Positions 54,247 to 61,335 of a DNA stretch of 64,000 nt are shown here, one piece after another. A model generated the notes under the pieces. That model did no database searches. It saw only the letters and a list, made by a program, of their open reading frames with translations, and had not been told where the DNA came from. Each line of letters starts with the position of its first letter. Position 1 is the stretch's first letter. Source of the DNA: Alphaproteobacteria bacterium (GTDB lineage Bacteria; Pseudomonadota; Alphaproteobacteria; Micropepsales; Micropepsaceae); assembly GCA_947467345.1 (NCBI GenBank), contig CANIHD010000004.1, positions 1 to 64,000 of the forward strand, read 5' to 3'. The position numbers and the translations under genes are program-made.

Positions 54247-54836
54247 GTCTGGTCCGCCGCTTCAGCGTGCGCGTCGTTTTTCGCCAGCCAATGATGCACT
54301 TCGCTTTCGAACAGAAGCTTGGAAAGGTCCTGCATCCGGCTGGGGTAGAGAACGCCTTCCAAATGATCGCATTCGTGCTGCACCACGCGTGCATGAAAAC
54401 CGCGGGCGACGCGCTGCACTTTCCGGCCGGTGGTATCGACGCCGCTATAGCGAATATGCGAGGCGCGCCCCACCAAACCGCGCAGGCCCGGAACCGAGAG
54501 GCAACCCTCCCATCCCTCCTCAACGGCCGGGTCAAGAATCTCGATCACCGGGTTGATGAGCACGGTCAGTGGCGCCGTGTGGTCGTAATGCTCTTCCTCG
54601 GAAAGATTGCCCTCAGCCCTATCGGCAGCGGTCCTGTCACTGGGGGCCTGGAAAATCACCACTTGGAGAGGCACGTGGACCTGCGGCGCGGCAAGGCCGG
54701 CGCCATCGGCGTCGATCATGGTCTCGATCATATCGGCGACCAGGCGCTTGATTTCAGGCGTGGTGGGATCGGCTACCGGATTTGCTTTCCGCGCCAATAT
54801 CGGGTGCCCCATGCGGGCGATTTTGAGAATAGCCAT
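54243..54836 (-). CDS. def: Peptide deformylase
   Basis: A 197-residue metal-dependent deformylase of nascent peptides. The three motifs are GAGLAAPQ (residues 45-52), EGCLSVP with C112 and HECDH with H154, E155 and H158. The rest, including the long [13 protein letters not shown] insert, is normal for the family. ATG 54836 ([10 protein letters not shown]) is chosen over an upstream in-frame start. Forms a two-gene operon with COQ9. Confidence 0.93.
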   Translation of the reverse strand: MAILKIARMGHPILARKANPVADPTTPEIKRLVADMIETMIDADGAGLAAPQVHVPLQVVIFQAPSDRTAADRAEGNLSEEEHYDHTAPLTVLINPVIEILDPAVEEGWEGCLSVPGLRGLVGRASHIRYSGVDTTGRKVQRVARGFHARVVQHECDHLEGVLYPSRMQDLSKLLFESEVHHWLAKNDAHAEAADQT

Positions 54837-55088
54837 GTGTGTAAATATGGGGCGCCTGAAAGCCGGGCGCAATCGGCGGACCAAGACGAAAATCCAGCGG
54901 ACGAGCCAGGTATTTGCTGCCCATCGTTACCTATGGGCCGTGCTGCCACTATGACACGGCCTGACGCAAATCCCGGCTTCGGTGGTGGCCGGTCTCAGTG
55001 GTGGACAGGCCATTAGGGTTCTGTTACGAACCCGGCCTTCTAATCCCCAATTGCCACCCCAGTTTCCCCCGGCAGAAGGAGCCGCCCT

Positions 55089-55301
55089 TTGCAGATCATC
55101 GTTCGCGACAACAATATCGATCAGGCGCTGAAGGCGCTGAAAAAGAAGATGCAGCGTGAAGGCATCTTCCGCGAGATGAAGCTGAGAGGGCATTACGAGA
55201 AGCCGTCGGAGAAGCGGGCGCGCGAGCGCGCCGAGGCGATCCGCCGCTACCGCAAGCTGCAGCGCAAGCGCTTGCAGCGCGAGGGCGTGCTGCCGCGGTA
55301 G
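55089..55301 (+). CDS. rpsU: 30S ribosomal protein S21
   Basis: A 70-residue S21 ([40 protein letters not shown]). The start is TTG at 55089, with AGAAGGAG 8 bases upstream. The typical N-terminus MQIIVRDNN begins right there. A rho-independent terminator follows. Confidence 0.94.
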   Translation: MQIIVRDNNIDQALKALKKKMQREGIFREMKLRGHYEKPSEKRARERAEAIRRYRKLQRKRLQREGVLPR

Positions 55302-55323
55302 ACGCGAAAGCACTTGAGAATTG

Positions 55324-55357
55324 AAAAGGCCGCACCCGATGGGTTGCGGCCTTTTTC
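55324..55357 (+). terminator. Rho-independent terminator of rpsU
   Basis: AAAAGGCCGCACCC pairs with GGGTTGCGGCCTTTTT around a short GAT loop, with a T-tail. Starts 22 bases after the rpsU stop. Confidence 0.88.
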
Positions 55358-55444
55358 GTACCTTCGGTTCTCGGCTGTGTATTTACCGGGGTCCCGAATC
55401 TGCAGCGCATAGCTAGCGCAATTCACAAATTGGGAGACGGCCGC

Positions 55445-55542
55445 CTCATCCTTCGAGACGCGCCTTTGGCGCTCCTCAGGATGAGGAGCAATACAAGCCT
55501 CATGGTGAGGAGGCTGCGAAGCAGCCGTCTCGAACCATGAGG
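55445..55542. repeat. Dispersed palindromic repeat, family A, copy 4
   Basis: Two hairpin units: CTCATCCTTCGAGACGCGCC...CTCCTCAGGATGAG and CCTCATGGTGAGGAGG...CCGTCTCGAACCATGAGG. Same units as at 14274, 35187 and 49990. The rest of the 413-base gap to 55715 holds nothing recognisable. Confidence 0.85.
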
Positions 55543-55714
55543 CCCGCTAAAGCGGGCACCTCAGGACGACAATTTTGGGAAAGTAATTCCTCTCTGCACA
55601 CGTCCAGAATAACGGCTAGCCACGAACGGCCGCAGAAAAAAGCGACTGATGCATCGCCAAACAAAAAAGGCTCGCGATCATCTCGCGCGCCTTTTCTCAT
55701 TGCCGAAACCGGAC

Positions 55715-56956
55715 TCAGCCTTGCGTGTAGACCAGCCAAAGATGCGCGATCTGACCGACCTGCGGCGAGCTTTCAGCCGCCGTAAAGGCCGCGCGGGCTT
55801 CGTCCTTCTTGCCTTGCGCAAGCAGAATAACACCCAGCACCACGTTGGAATTGGGAACGTCTTTCACGCTGCCCTTGCCCAGGCCGCGCTTCATGACTGT
55901 CTCTGCGTCCGCAAGACGGCCATAAGCGTAAAGACTCTCGGCTAGCTTTACGTCGGTCTCGCCTTCTTTCGCGGCAGCGCCCGCCTTTTCGAGCTCAGCC
56001 AACGCCGCTGAATCGCGCGTACCCATCTGCTGCGCTTGAGTCATCAGGTTTTGCGCCTGAGCCGCCGTAAGCGTGCCCGCATCGATGCCCTTCTGCAGCA
56101 TCTTCTTGGCTTCTTCGGGAAGGCCCTGCTTCAACGAAACGCCGGCCATGCCTAAATAATCGTTCGCATCCATCGCGTTGGTGAGAACGCGCAAGCGATA
56201 GAGATTGAGAAGCTGAGGCTCGGTAACGCCTTGAATGGCAAAGCCGCGATCGGTCAGCCGCTTCCAATTCTCAGGGGTCGGATCAGCCAAGGTGAGCTGC
56301 TCAAGAGCCGTTGCAATTCCCGCTTCATCCTTGAGCGCGATTCGAGCGGCAATTAATTGCTGCAGAACCACCTTCGGCGCGCGCTGACCGGCAGCTTGCT
56401 TCGCGGCAATCACCCCTTCGACAAATTTCGCGGCGCCGGCGGCATCGTCCGATTTCAAATAGGCGTCTGTCATAATCTGCAGCTCGGTGTCGTCGAGCGG
56501 GCGGATCACCGCAAGCTCGGTACCAAGCGCGATCGAACGCGTGTAATTTTTAGCGCTATAATGAAGCTTAAACGCCGTTGCGATAGCTTGAGGCTTGCTC
56601 TCCGCCGGAGCCATCGGCGATGCCAACATTTTGTCGAATTCCGGGGCAGCTGCCGCCAAATCCATTTGCGCGATGTGGCTCAGGCCGCGAACTTGAGCAA
56701 TCAGGTATTCATCGAATGGATTTTTGCCATCCTGCATATCGGCCTGAGCGGCTTTCGCCAGAGCCGTTGCAAAATCCATTGCCTGATAAGCTTTCTGCGA
56801 TTCTTGAATCAGCGGTCCGGCCCGGCGGCTCATCGCCGGTCCGCGCGGAGCGGCGGCGGCGTAGGCCGAGGTTTCGACCATGATCATACCGGCCACAGCG
56901 CCGCTGGTCAGAAGGGCGGCAAGGGCTGCATGCCGGATGAGTTTTTTCATAGCCAT
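55715..56956 (-). CDS. Exported TPR-like repeat protein, second copy
   Basis: A 413-residue periplasmic protein with a signal peptide (AALAALLTSGAVAGMIMVET, cleavage near SAYAAAAP). Helical repeats resembling tetratricopeptides follow, such as GPLIQESQKAYQAMDFATAL, AKAAQADMQDGKNPFDEYLI and LLAQGKKDEARAAFTAAESS. ATG 56956 has GAGGAAA 4-5 bases upstream. It is the last gene of the tonB operon and similar to the preceding gene. A role as partner of the TonB-ExbB-ExbD machinery is inferred from position. Confidence 0.75.
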   Translation of the reverse strand: MAMKKLIRHAALAALLTSGAVAGMIMVETSAYAAAAPRGPAMSRRAGPLIQESQKAYQAMDFATALAKAAQADMQDGKNPFDEYLIAQVRGLSHIAQMDLAAAAPEFDKMLASPMAPAESKPQAIATAFKLHYSAKNYTRSIALGTELAVIRPLDDTELQIMTDAYLKSDDAAGAAKFVEGVIAAKQAAGQRAPKVVLQQLIAARIALKDEAGIATALEQLTLADPTPENWKRLTDRGFAIQGVTEPQLLNLYRLRVLTNAMDANDYLGMAGVSLKQGLPEEAKKMLQKGIDAGTLTAAQAQNLMTQAQQMGTRDSAALAELEKAGAAAKEGETDVKLAESLYAYGRLADAETVMKRGLGKGSVKDVPNSNVVLGVILLAQGKKDEARAAFTAAESSPQVGQIAHLWLVYTQG

Positions 56957-57032
56957 GTTGTTTCCTCACTTGGCGCTGGCTAGCGGGTGGTGGCCCAAGC
57001 CGATGATCCGAAGAGATTACCCATGCGACAAT

Positions 57033-57063
57033 GGCCGGATTTGGGCATAACCCAAAACCGGCC
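57033..57063. other. Strong hairpin between the two TPR genes
   Basis: GGCCGGATTTGGG (57033-57045) pairs with CCCAAAACCGGCC (57051-57063) around CATAA; only one A-A mismatch. Read on minus, it begins 27 bases after the upstream TPR stop. No T-run. Likely an mRNA stabilising or partial termination hairpin that sets expression of the last gene. Confidence 0.7.
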
Positions 57064-57089
57064 AAATCGCTGGGATCACTGGGACTATA

Positions 57090-58283
57090 TCACGATTTCG
57101 AGGCGTAAATCGACCACAACCGCGCGATCCCTGCCTGCTTGCTGGCCGGCGGGACCGCGTTGAATGCCTTCACCGCGTCGGCTTTTTTGCCTTCACCGAG
57201 GAACGCCCGGCCGAGCGCGATGCTCGCCGCGTCCGCATCGATCAGTTTACCTTCACGCTGAGCCTGGGCGATGACTGCCTCCGCCTCGGCATTCTTGCCA
57301 TAGCTGAGAAGGTTCAACCCGTATTTGAGGTCCGCATTGCCGGTGGCGTCGGCATCCGCCGCCGCTTTCAACTGGCCTTGGCTAGCGCCGCCGGCCGTGA
57401 CGCGGTCATTGGTCATTTTGATCAAGCGGGCGGCGCGTTCGCCGGTTACGACTTTCGCAGCCACGCCCTTATCGAGAACGGCTTTGGCTTCGGCCGGATA
57501 ATTGGCAATGAGCGCCAATTGCGCCATTTCCTGATAGTCGTTGGCCGTTTTGATGTCGCCGACGAGAAGACGGATGCGGAAAACATCGAGTGTCTGCTCA
57601 TCGGTCAGGCCTTTAGCGTTGCCCCCGAGCCTCAGCAAATTGCTCCAGCGTTCCGCATTCGGGTAGAAGCGAACCAGCTTCTCCAGCGTATCTAAATTGC
57701 AGGCAGCATCATTCAATTTGAAGCACGACGACTGAATTATGCTCAACGCTGCTTGGCTGGGCGGATTGCCGTTGGCGAGCGGGCGTGCCAGACGCAGGGC
57801 CTGAGCGTAATTGCCCGACGAAAATTCGCCTTGCGCGATATAGATGGCCGCGCCGCCGGCGCCGCCGAGCTGATTGGCGATGGCCGTGGCTTCAGCGGTG
57901 TTCTTGAGCTGCAACGCGGCGCCCAACGCGGCCTGAAGATTTTCCTGACGATTGCCGATATTGCGCGCGGCAAGGTCCTTATAGGCTGCCAACGCACCGC
58001 GCCAATCCTTCGCGGTTAACATCCACGCGGCGATGGTGCGGTCGATCAGCGCCGCCTCGGCGCCGTTCGCGCCAGCAGCTTTGGCTTCACGCGCTTTGGC
58101 GATGGCGCCTGTGTAGTTCTTCGCAGCAGCTAGCGCTTGCGCTTCTTGAAGCGGCACGCCGACGGCGCGGTTCGTGATGGCCGCGGCGTAAGCGGGCGAA
58201 ACTGAAATGGCGGTGCCCGCGCAAACAAACGCGGTACTCAGAAACAACGCTCCAGCGAGCGCACGCGCCGTCATGCTTTTCAT
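57090..58283 (-). CDS. Exported TPR-like repeat protein, first copy
   Basis: A 397-residue periplasmic protein. The signal peptide is LAGALFLSTAFVCAGTAISV with cleavage near SPAYAAAI, and helical repeats follow (GVPLQEAQALAAAKNYTGAI, LTAKDWRGALAAYKDLAARN, ALLNIGN-like units). ATG 58283 has GAGGAAG upstream, better than in-frame ATG 58295 or 58334. It shares its repeat layout with the next gene. 74 bases after exbD2. Confidence 0.75.
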   Translation of the reverse strand: MKSMTARALAGALFLSTAFVCAGTAISVSPAYAAAITNRAVGVPLQEAQALAAAKNYTGAIAKAREAKAAGANGAEAALIDRTIAAWMLTAKDWRGALAAYKDLAARNIGNRQENLQAALGAALQLKNTAEATAIANQLGGAGGAAIYIAQGEFSSGNYAQALRLARPLANGNPPSQAALSIIQSSCFKLNDAACNLDTLEKLVRFYPNAERWSNLLRLGGNAKGLTDEQTLDVFRIRLLVGDIKTANDYQEMAQLALIANYPAEAKAVLDKGVAAKVVTGERAARLIKMTNDRVTAGGASQGQLKAAADADATGNADLKYGLNLLSYGKNAEAEAVIAQAQREGKLIDADAASIALGRAFLGEGKKADAVKAFNAVPPASKQAGIARLWSIYASKS

Positions 58284-58357
58284 TCGCTTCCTCATTACGT
58301 TCGGAGGAGAGCTCTTCAGGCTCCCTCTCGGCAAACGCCCCTAAGCCCGAAACAGGA

Positions 58358-58789
58358 TTATTCCATGTATTGGTCGGTACCGACAAACCCGATCTTGGTA
58401 ACGCCCAAACGCTGGGCGTCGGCCAGGGCCGTCGCGACCGTTTCGTATTTTGCCAAGCGGTTCGGCCGCAAGTGAATTTCCGGCTGCGGGATCTGACCCG
58501 CGACGACTTGGAAATAACGTTGCAAGGTCGCCCGATTGGCCACCGGCGTGCCGTTCCAAATCACGGTTCCGTCGAAATCGATCTCGAGATCGACGGTTTC
58601 CAGATTGGGATCCGGCGGCGGCGGGTTCAACTGCGGCAGCGGCATATCGAGCTTCACCGCATGCGTCTGCACAGGAATGGTCACAATCAGAAGAATGAGA
58701 AGAACGAGCATGACGTCGATAAGCGGCGTCGTGTTCATGTCGAGAAGAACTTCGTCTTCCCCTTCGGCGGAGCCGACTGACATTGACAT
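58358..58789 (-). CDS. exbD: ExbD/TolR-family biopolymer transport protein, second copy
   Basis: A 143-residue protein with one N-terminal helix (MNTTPLIDVMLVLLILLIVT; functional Asp in LIDVM) and a periplasmic domain (LDMPLPQLNPPPPDPNLETV ... KIGFVGTDQYM). It is 27 bases after the first exbD and paralogous to it. With ExbB it forms the proton-driven motor for TonB. Confidence 0.9.
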   Translation of the reverse strand: MSMSVGSAEGEDEVLLDMNTTPLIDVMLVLLILLIVTIPVQTHAVKLDMPLPQLNPPPPDPNLETVDLEIDFDGTVIWNGTPVANRATLQRYFQVVAGQIPQPEIHLRPNRLAKYETVATALADAQRLGVTKIGFVGTDQYME

Positions 58790-58816
58790 GGTGGTATTCC
58801 CTCTTGCCCGCCGGGC

Positions 58817-59251
58817 CTAATTGAACACGCGCGGCGGCGGTTCAGTGATGAACCCGACCTTTTGGATCGCCGCACGGTTGAGGTTGTACATCACGCGGCC
58901 GACATACTCGAAACGCGCATCCTTGTCGCCGCGGATATGAACTTCCGGCTGCGGCACCATCACGGACACTGCCTTCAACCGTTCGAACAAATTCGCTGAA
59001 TCCGGCACCAAAGCGTCGTTCCAGTAGACATTGCCTTCGCGGTCGACGGCGATGGTGATGTTTTCCGGCTTCGTCACGGTGACGATATTCGCCGCTTTGG
59101 GCAGCGCAATCGGCACCGATTTGATCACGACCGGAATGGTGATGAGAAAGATGATCAGCATCACCAACATGATGTCGACGAGCGGAGTCGTGTTGATCGT
59201 CGAATTGATCGGGGCGTCGTCGTCGCCGCCTTCCATCAGATTCATCGACAT
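58817..59251 (-). CDS. exbD: ExbD/TolR-family biopolymer transport protein, first copy
   Basis: A 144-residue protein with the helix INTTPLVDIMLVMLIIFLIT (functional Asp in LVDIM) and a periplasmic domain ending QKVGFITEPPPRVFN. Follows exbB by 33 bases. Two exbD copies in one operon suggest a hetero-dimeric ExbD. Confidence 0.92.
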   Translation of the reverse strand: MSMNLMEGGDDDAPINSTINTTPLVDIMLVMLIIFLITIPVVIKSVPIALPKAANIVTVTKPENITIAVDREGNVYWNDALVPDSANLFERLKAVSVMVPQPEVHIRGDKDARFEYVGRVMYNLNRAAIQKVGFITEPPPRVFN

Positions 59252-59284
59252 GATGTACGTCCTTTGCTGGGTGTCGCGGAGCGT

Positions 59285-60139
59285 TTAGCGCTTCGACGTC
59301 AGCAGATAGGTCTGCAGGTCCGAGGCGAAGGACTTGAACTTCTCGCTCAAGACCTTATTGCGACGAACGAGCAGGTTATAGCACATCACCGCCGGCACGG
59401 CGACCGCGAGACCGACGGCCGTCATGATCAGAGCTTCACCCACCGGACCAGCCACTTTGTCGATCGAGGCCTGGCCGGCGATACCAATCGCGGTCAAGGC
59501 TTGCAAGATACCCCACACCGTACCGAACAACCCGACAAACGGAGACGTCGAACCGACCGAGGCCAGGAAGGAAATCCCGCTCTGGAGGCGCGCATTCTCT
59601 TCTTCCACCGCGCGTGCGAGCGACATGGATACCCAATCGGCCTGGGTCAGCATGCCACCCTGGCGGGCCATCGCTTGCTGGCCGCGTTCCGCGACGTTGC
59701 GGAACACGTTGTTCTTGCCGAGCTTGTCGATGCCATCTTCCAGGCTGCTCGCGGTCCAGAATTTCTTTTCAGCGTCTTTCGACTGGCTCAGAACTTTCGC
59801 CTGTTCGAAATATTTCACGATGAAAATGTACCAGCTGCCAAACGACATCAGCATCAGAATGATAAGAACCGTCATGGAAATTGGCTCGCGCTTTTCCAAG
59901 ATGGCACCCAAGCCGTAAGGATTTTCGACTTCGGCCAATTCCGCTTCCGGAACTTGGACAGCCTCTGCGCCGGGAGCCGCATCAGCAGGCGGTGCTGCAA
60001 AGGGATCGGCCGCCGGAGCCGGTTCGGCCGCGGCTGCGGGATCTGCCGCGGGAGCGGCCGGGTCTTGAGCGCTAGCGTAACCAACGCTCATCATCAGTGC
60101 GACGATGGCTGAGGCGATCGTCAGTGTCTTGGCGTTCAT
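59285..60139 (-). CDS. exbB: ExbB/TolQ-family proton channel with N-terminal extension
   Basis: A 284-residue protein. It has a signal-like N-terminus (TLTIASAIVALMMSVGYASA) and an Ala/Pro-rich linker of ~50 residues, then three helices typical of ExbB. These include SMTVLIILMLMSFGSWYIFI, the ISFLASVGSTSPFVGLFGTV block and IMTAVGLAVAVPAVMCYNLL. ATG 60139, with GGAG 9 bases upstream, is preferred over earlier in-frame starts. The extended periplasmic N-terminus is known from some ExbB proteins of Alpha- and Gammaproteobacteria. Confidence 0.9.
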   Translation of the reverse strand: MNAKTLTIASAIVALMMSVGYASAQDPAAPAADPAAAAEPAPAADPFAAPPADAAPGAEAVQVPEAELAEVENPYGLGAILEKREPISMTVLIILMLMSFGSWYIFIVKYFEQAKVLSQSKDAEKKFWTASSLEDGIDKLGKNNVFRNVAERGQQAMARQGGMLTQADWVSMSLARAVEEENARLQSGISFLASVGSTSPFVGLFGTVWGILQALTAIGIAGQASIDKVAGPVGEALIMTAVGLAVAVPAVMCYNLLVRRNKVLSEKFKSFASDLQTYLLTSKR

Positions 60140-60234
60140 TCTACTCTGCTCCATTGTAAACGGACGCCTCGCGTCCCTTTTGCGCACATCGAAATAGATA
60201 CGAATTCAGCGGGCCCTCGCCAGCTCAGGACTGT

Positions 60235-60906
60235 CTATCTGAGCTGCCAAGTCACGTTCATATTGACCTTGGATTCGACCGGGGTCCCACCCTGGCTCGC
60301 GGGCGTCCATTTGAACTTCCGCTTGCACAACGCGACCGAAGCTTCATCCAAACGGGTCTTCCCCGAGGACGCCACAACTTGCGCGTCCTTGCACGTTCCG
60401 TCGGCGCCCACAACGATGGCCAGCTGCACGCGGCCTTCTTCCTGCAAGCGCACCGAGATCGGCGGGTAGTCCGTGTTGGCATCAACGATGTTTCTGGGGC
60501 CCGGACGCGCCGGCGTGACCGGCGGCGGCGGCGGCGCGGCAGCCACAACCGGCGGCGGCGGCGCGGGGCGCTCGACAACCGTTTGAATGGTCTGCTGCTG
60601 TTGCTGCTGAGGAGCAAGATCAATCGTAATGTCCGGCGGCGGCACAGTCGGCGGCGGCGGCTCGAAATCTGGCGGCGGCGGCGGCGGCGGGCCGTCGTCT
60701 TCGGCGACTTCAGCAACAACCGTTGCCTCTAAGTCACCACGCAACAATTCGACCGTCGCATTCGCGAGACCGCTGGCCAGCGCCCAAATCAGGACGATGT
60801 GAAACACGATGACGAAAATGATCCCGGCAGTCCGGCTCTTTTTCGGGACCGGTGGCGCTGGTGGCCGAAGGTCCGACATTGCACTGTGATGAGTTTGGTC
60901 TGGCAT
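60235..60906 (-). CDS. tonB: TonB-family energy transducer
   Basis: A 223-residue TonB. One N-terminal helix (GIIFVIVFHIVLIWALASGL), a Pro-rich span of residues 72-137 (polyproline runs and a six-Gln run at 100-105) and a C-terminal TonB_C domain (YPPISVRLQEEGRVQLAIVV, DEASVALCKRKFKWTPASQG). It links the ExbB/ExbD motor to outer membrane receptors. First gene of tonB-exbB-exbD-exbD-TPR-TPR. Confidence 0.9.
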   Translation of the reverse strand: MPDQTHHSAMSDLRPPAPPVPKKSRTAGIIFVIVFHIVLIWALASGLANATVELLRGDLEATVVAEVAEDDGPPPPPPPDFEPPPPTVPPPDITIDLAPQQQQQQTIQTVVERPAPPPPVVAAAPPPPPVTPARPGPRNIVDANTDYPPISVRLQEEGRVQLAIVVGADGTCKDAQVVASSGKTRLDEASVALCKRKFKWTPASQGGTPVESKVNMNVTWQLR

Positions 60907-61335
60907 CGCTCTTAAATTACCCGAATTGCCGATCCTGGTAGAATTTGCTGAGCACGCGGCTCACACAAACTAAGTCCCCCACCTTGTGGCTTGTAGCCAT
61001 CAAGATGGCTTCCTCATAACGCATTGAAATGCATTTTAACACCCCCTTAATGTTCGTTCTACGCGAGATTTTGTTGTCGCCTCGTACGTATGCAGAACAA
61101 CGTCACAAACGACTTTGGTGCGCCGCGTTCACCATGTGTGATGCATAAAAAACCTATGTTTCCCTAGGCAAATAGCAACACGCCAAAATGGCTAGCGCGC
61201 AGTTGCCGCCTCTCTCGGCATGAATCTCGACGCCCTGCTGCACTGCAAGAAAAACAAAATTCGAAGCGACGGCGGTCACACAATTTCGCCGCATTTACGC
61301 GACGTCTAAGCCGAGCTCAGACACAAGAGAGTATC
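60907..61335. promoter_or_regulatory. Intergenic region between autotransporter and tonB operon
   Basis: About 430 bases with no credible gene and relatively AT-rich. It must hold the tonB operon promoter on minus. Two short palindromes lie close together: GCCATC-AA-GATGGC at 60996-61009 and GCATT-GA-AATGC at 61021-61032. They may be operators. No Fur-box-like sequence was recognised. The autotransporter 3' end has no clear terminator. Confidence 0.4.

Noticed and set aside
60500-60720. GGC-rich and CTG-type microsatellite repeats
   Set aside because: They are codons of the Pro- and Gln-rich linker of TonB, a normal feature of the protein.
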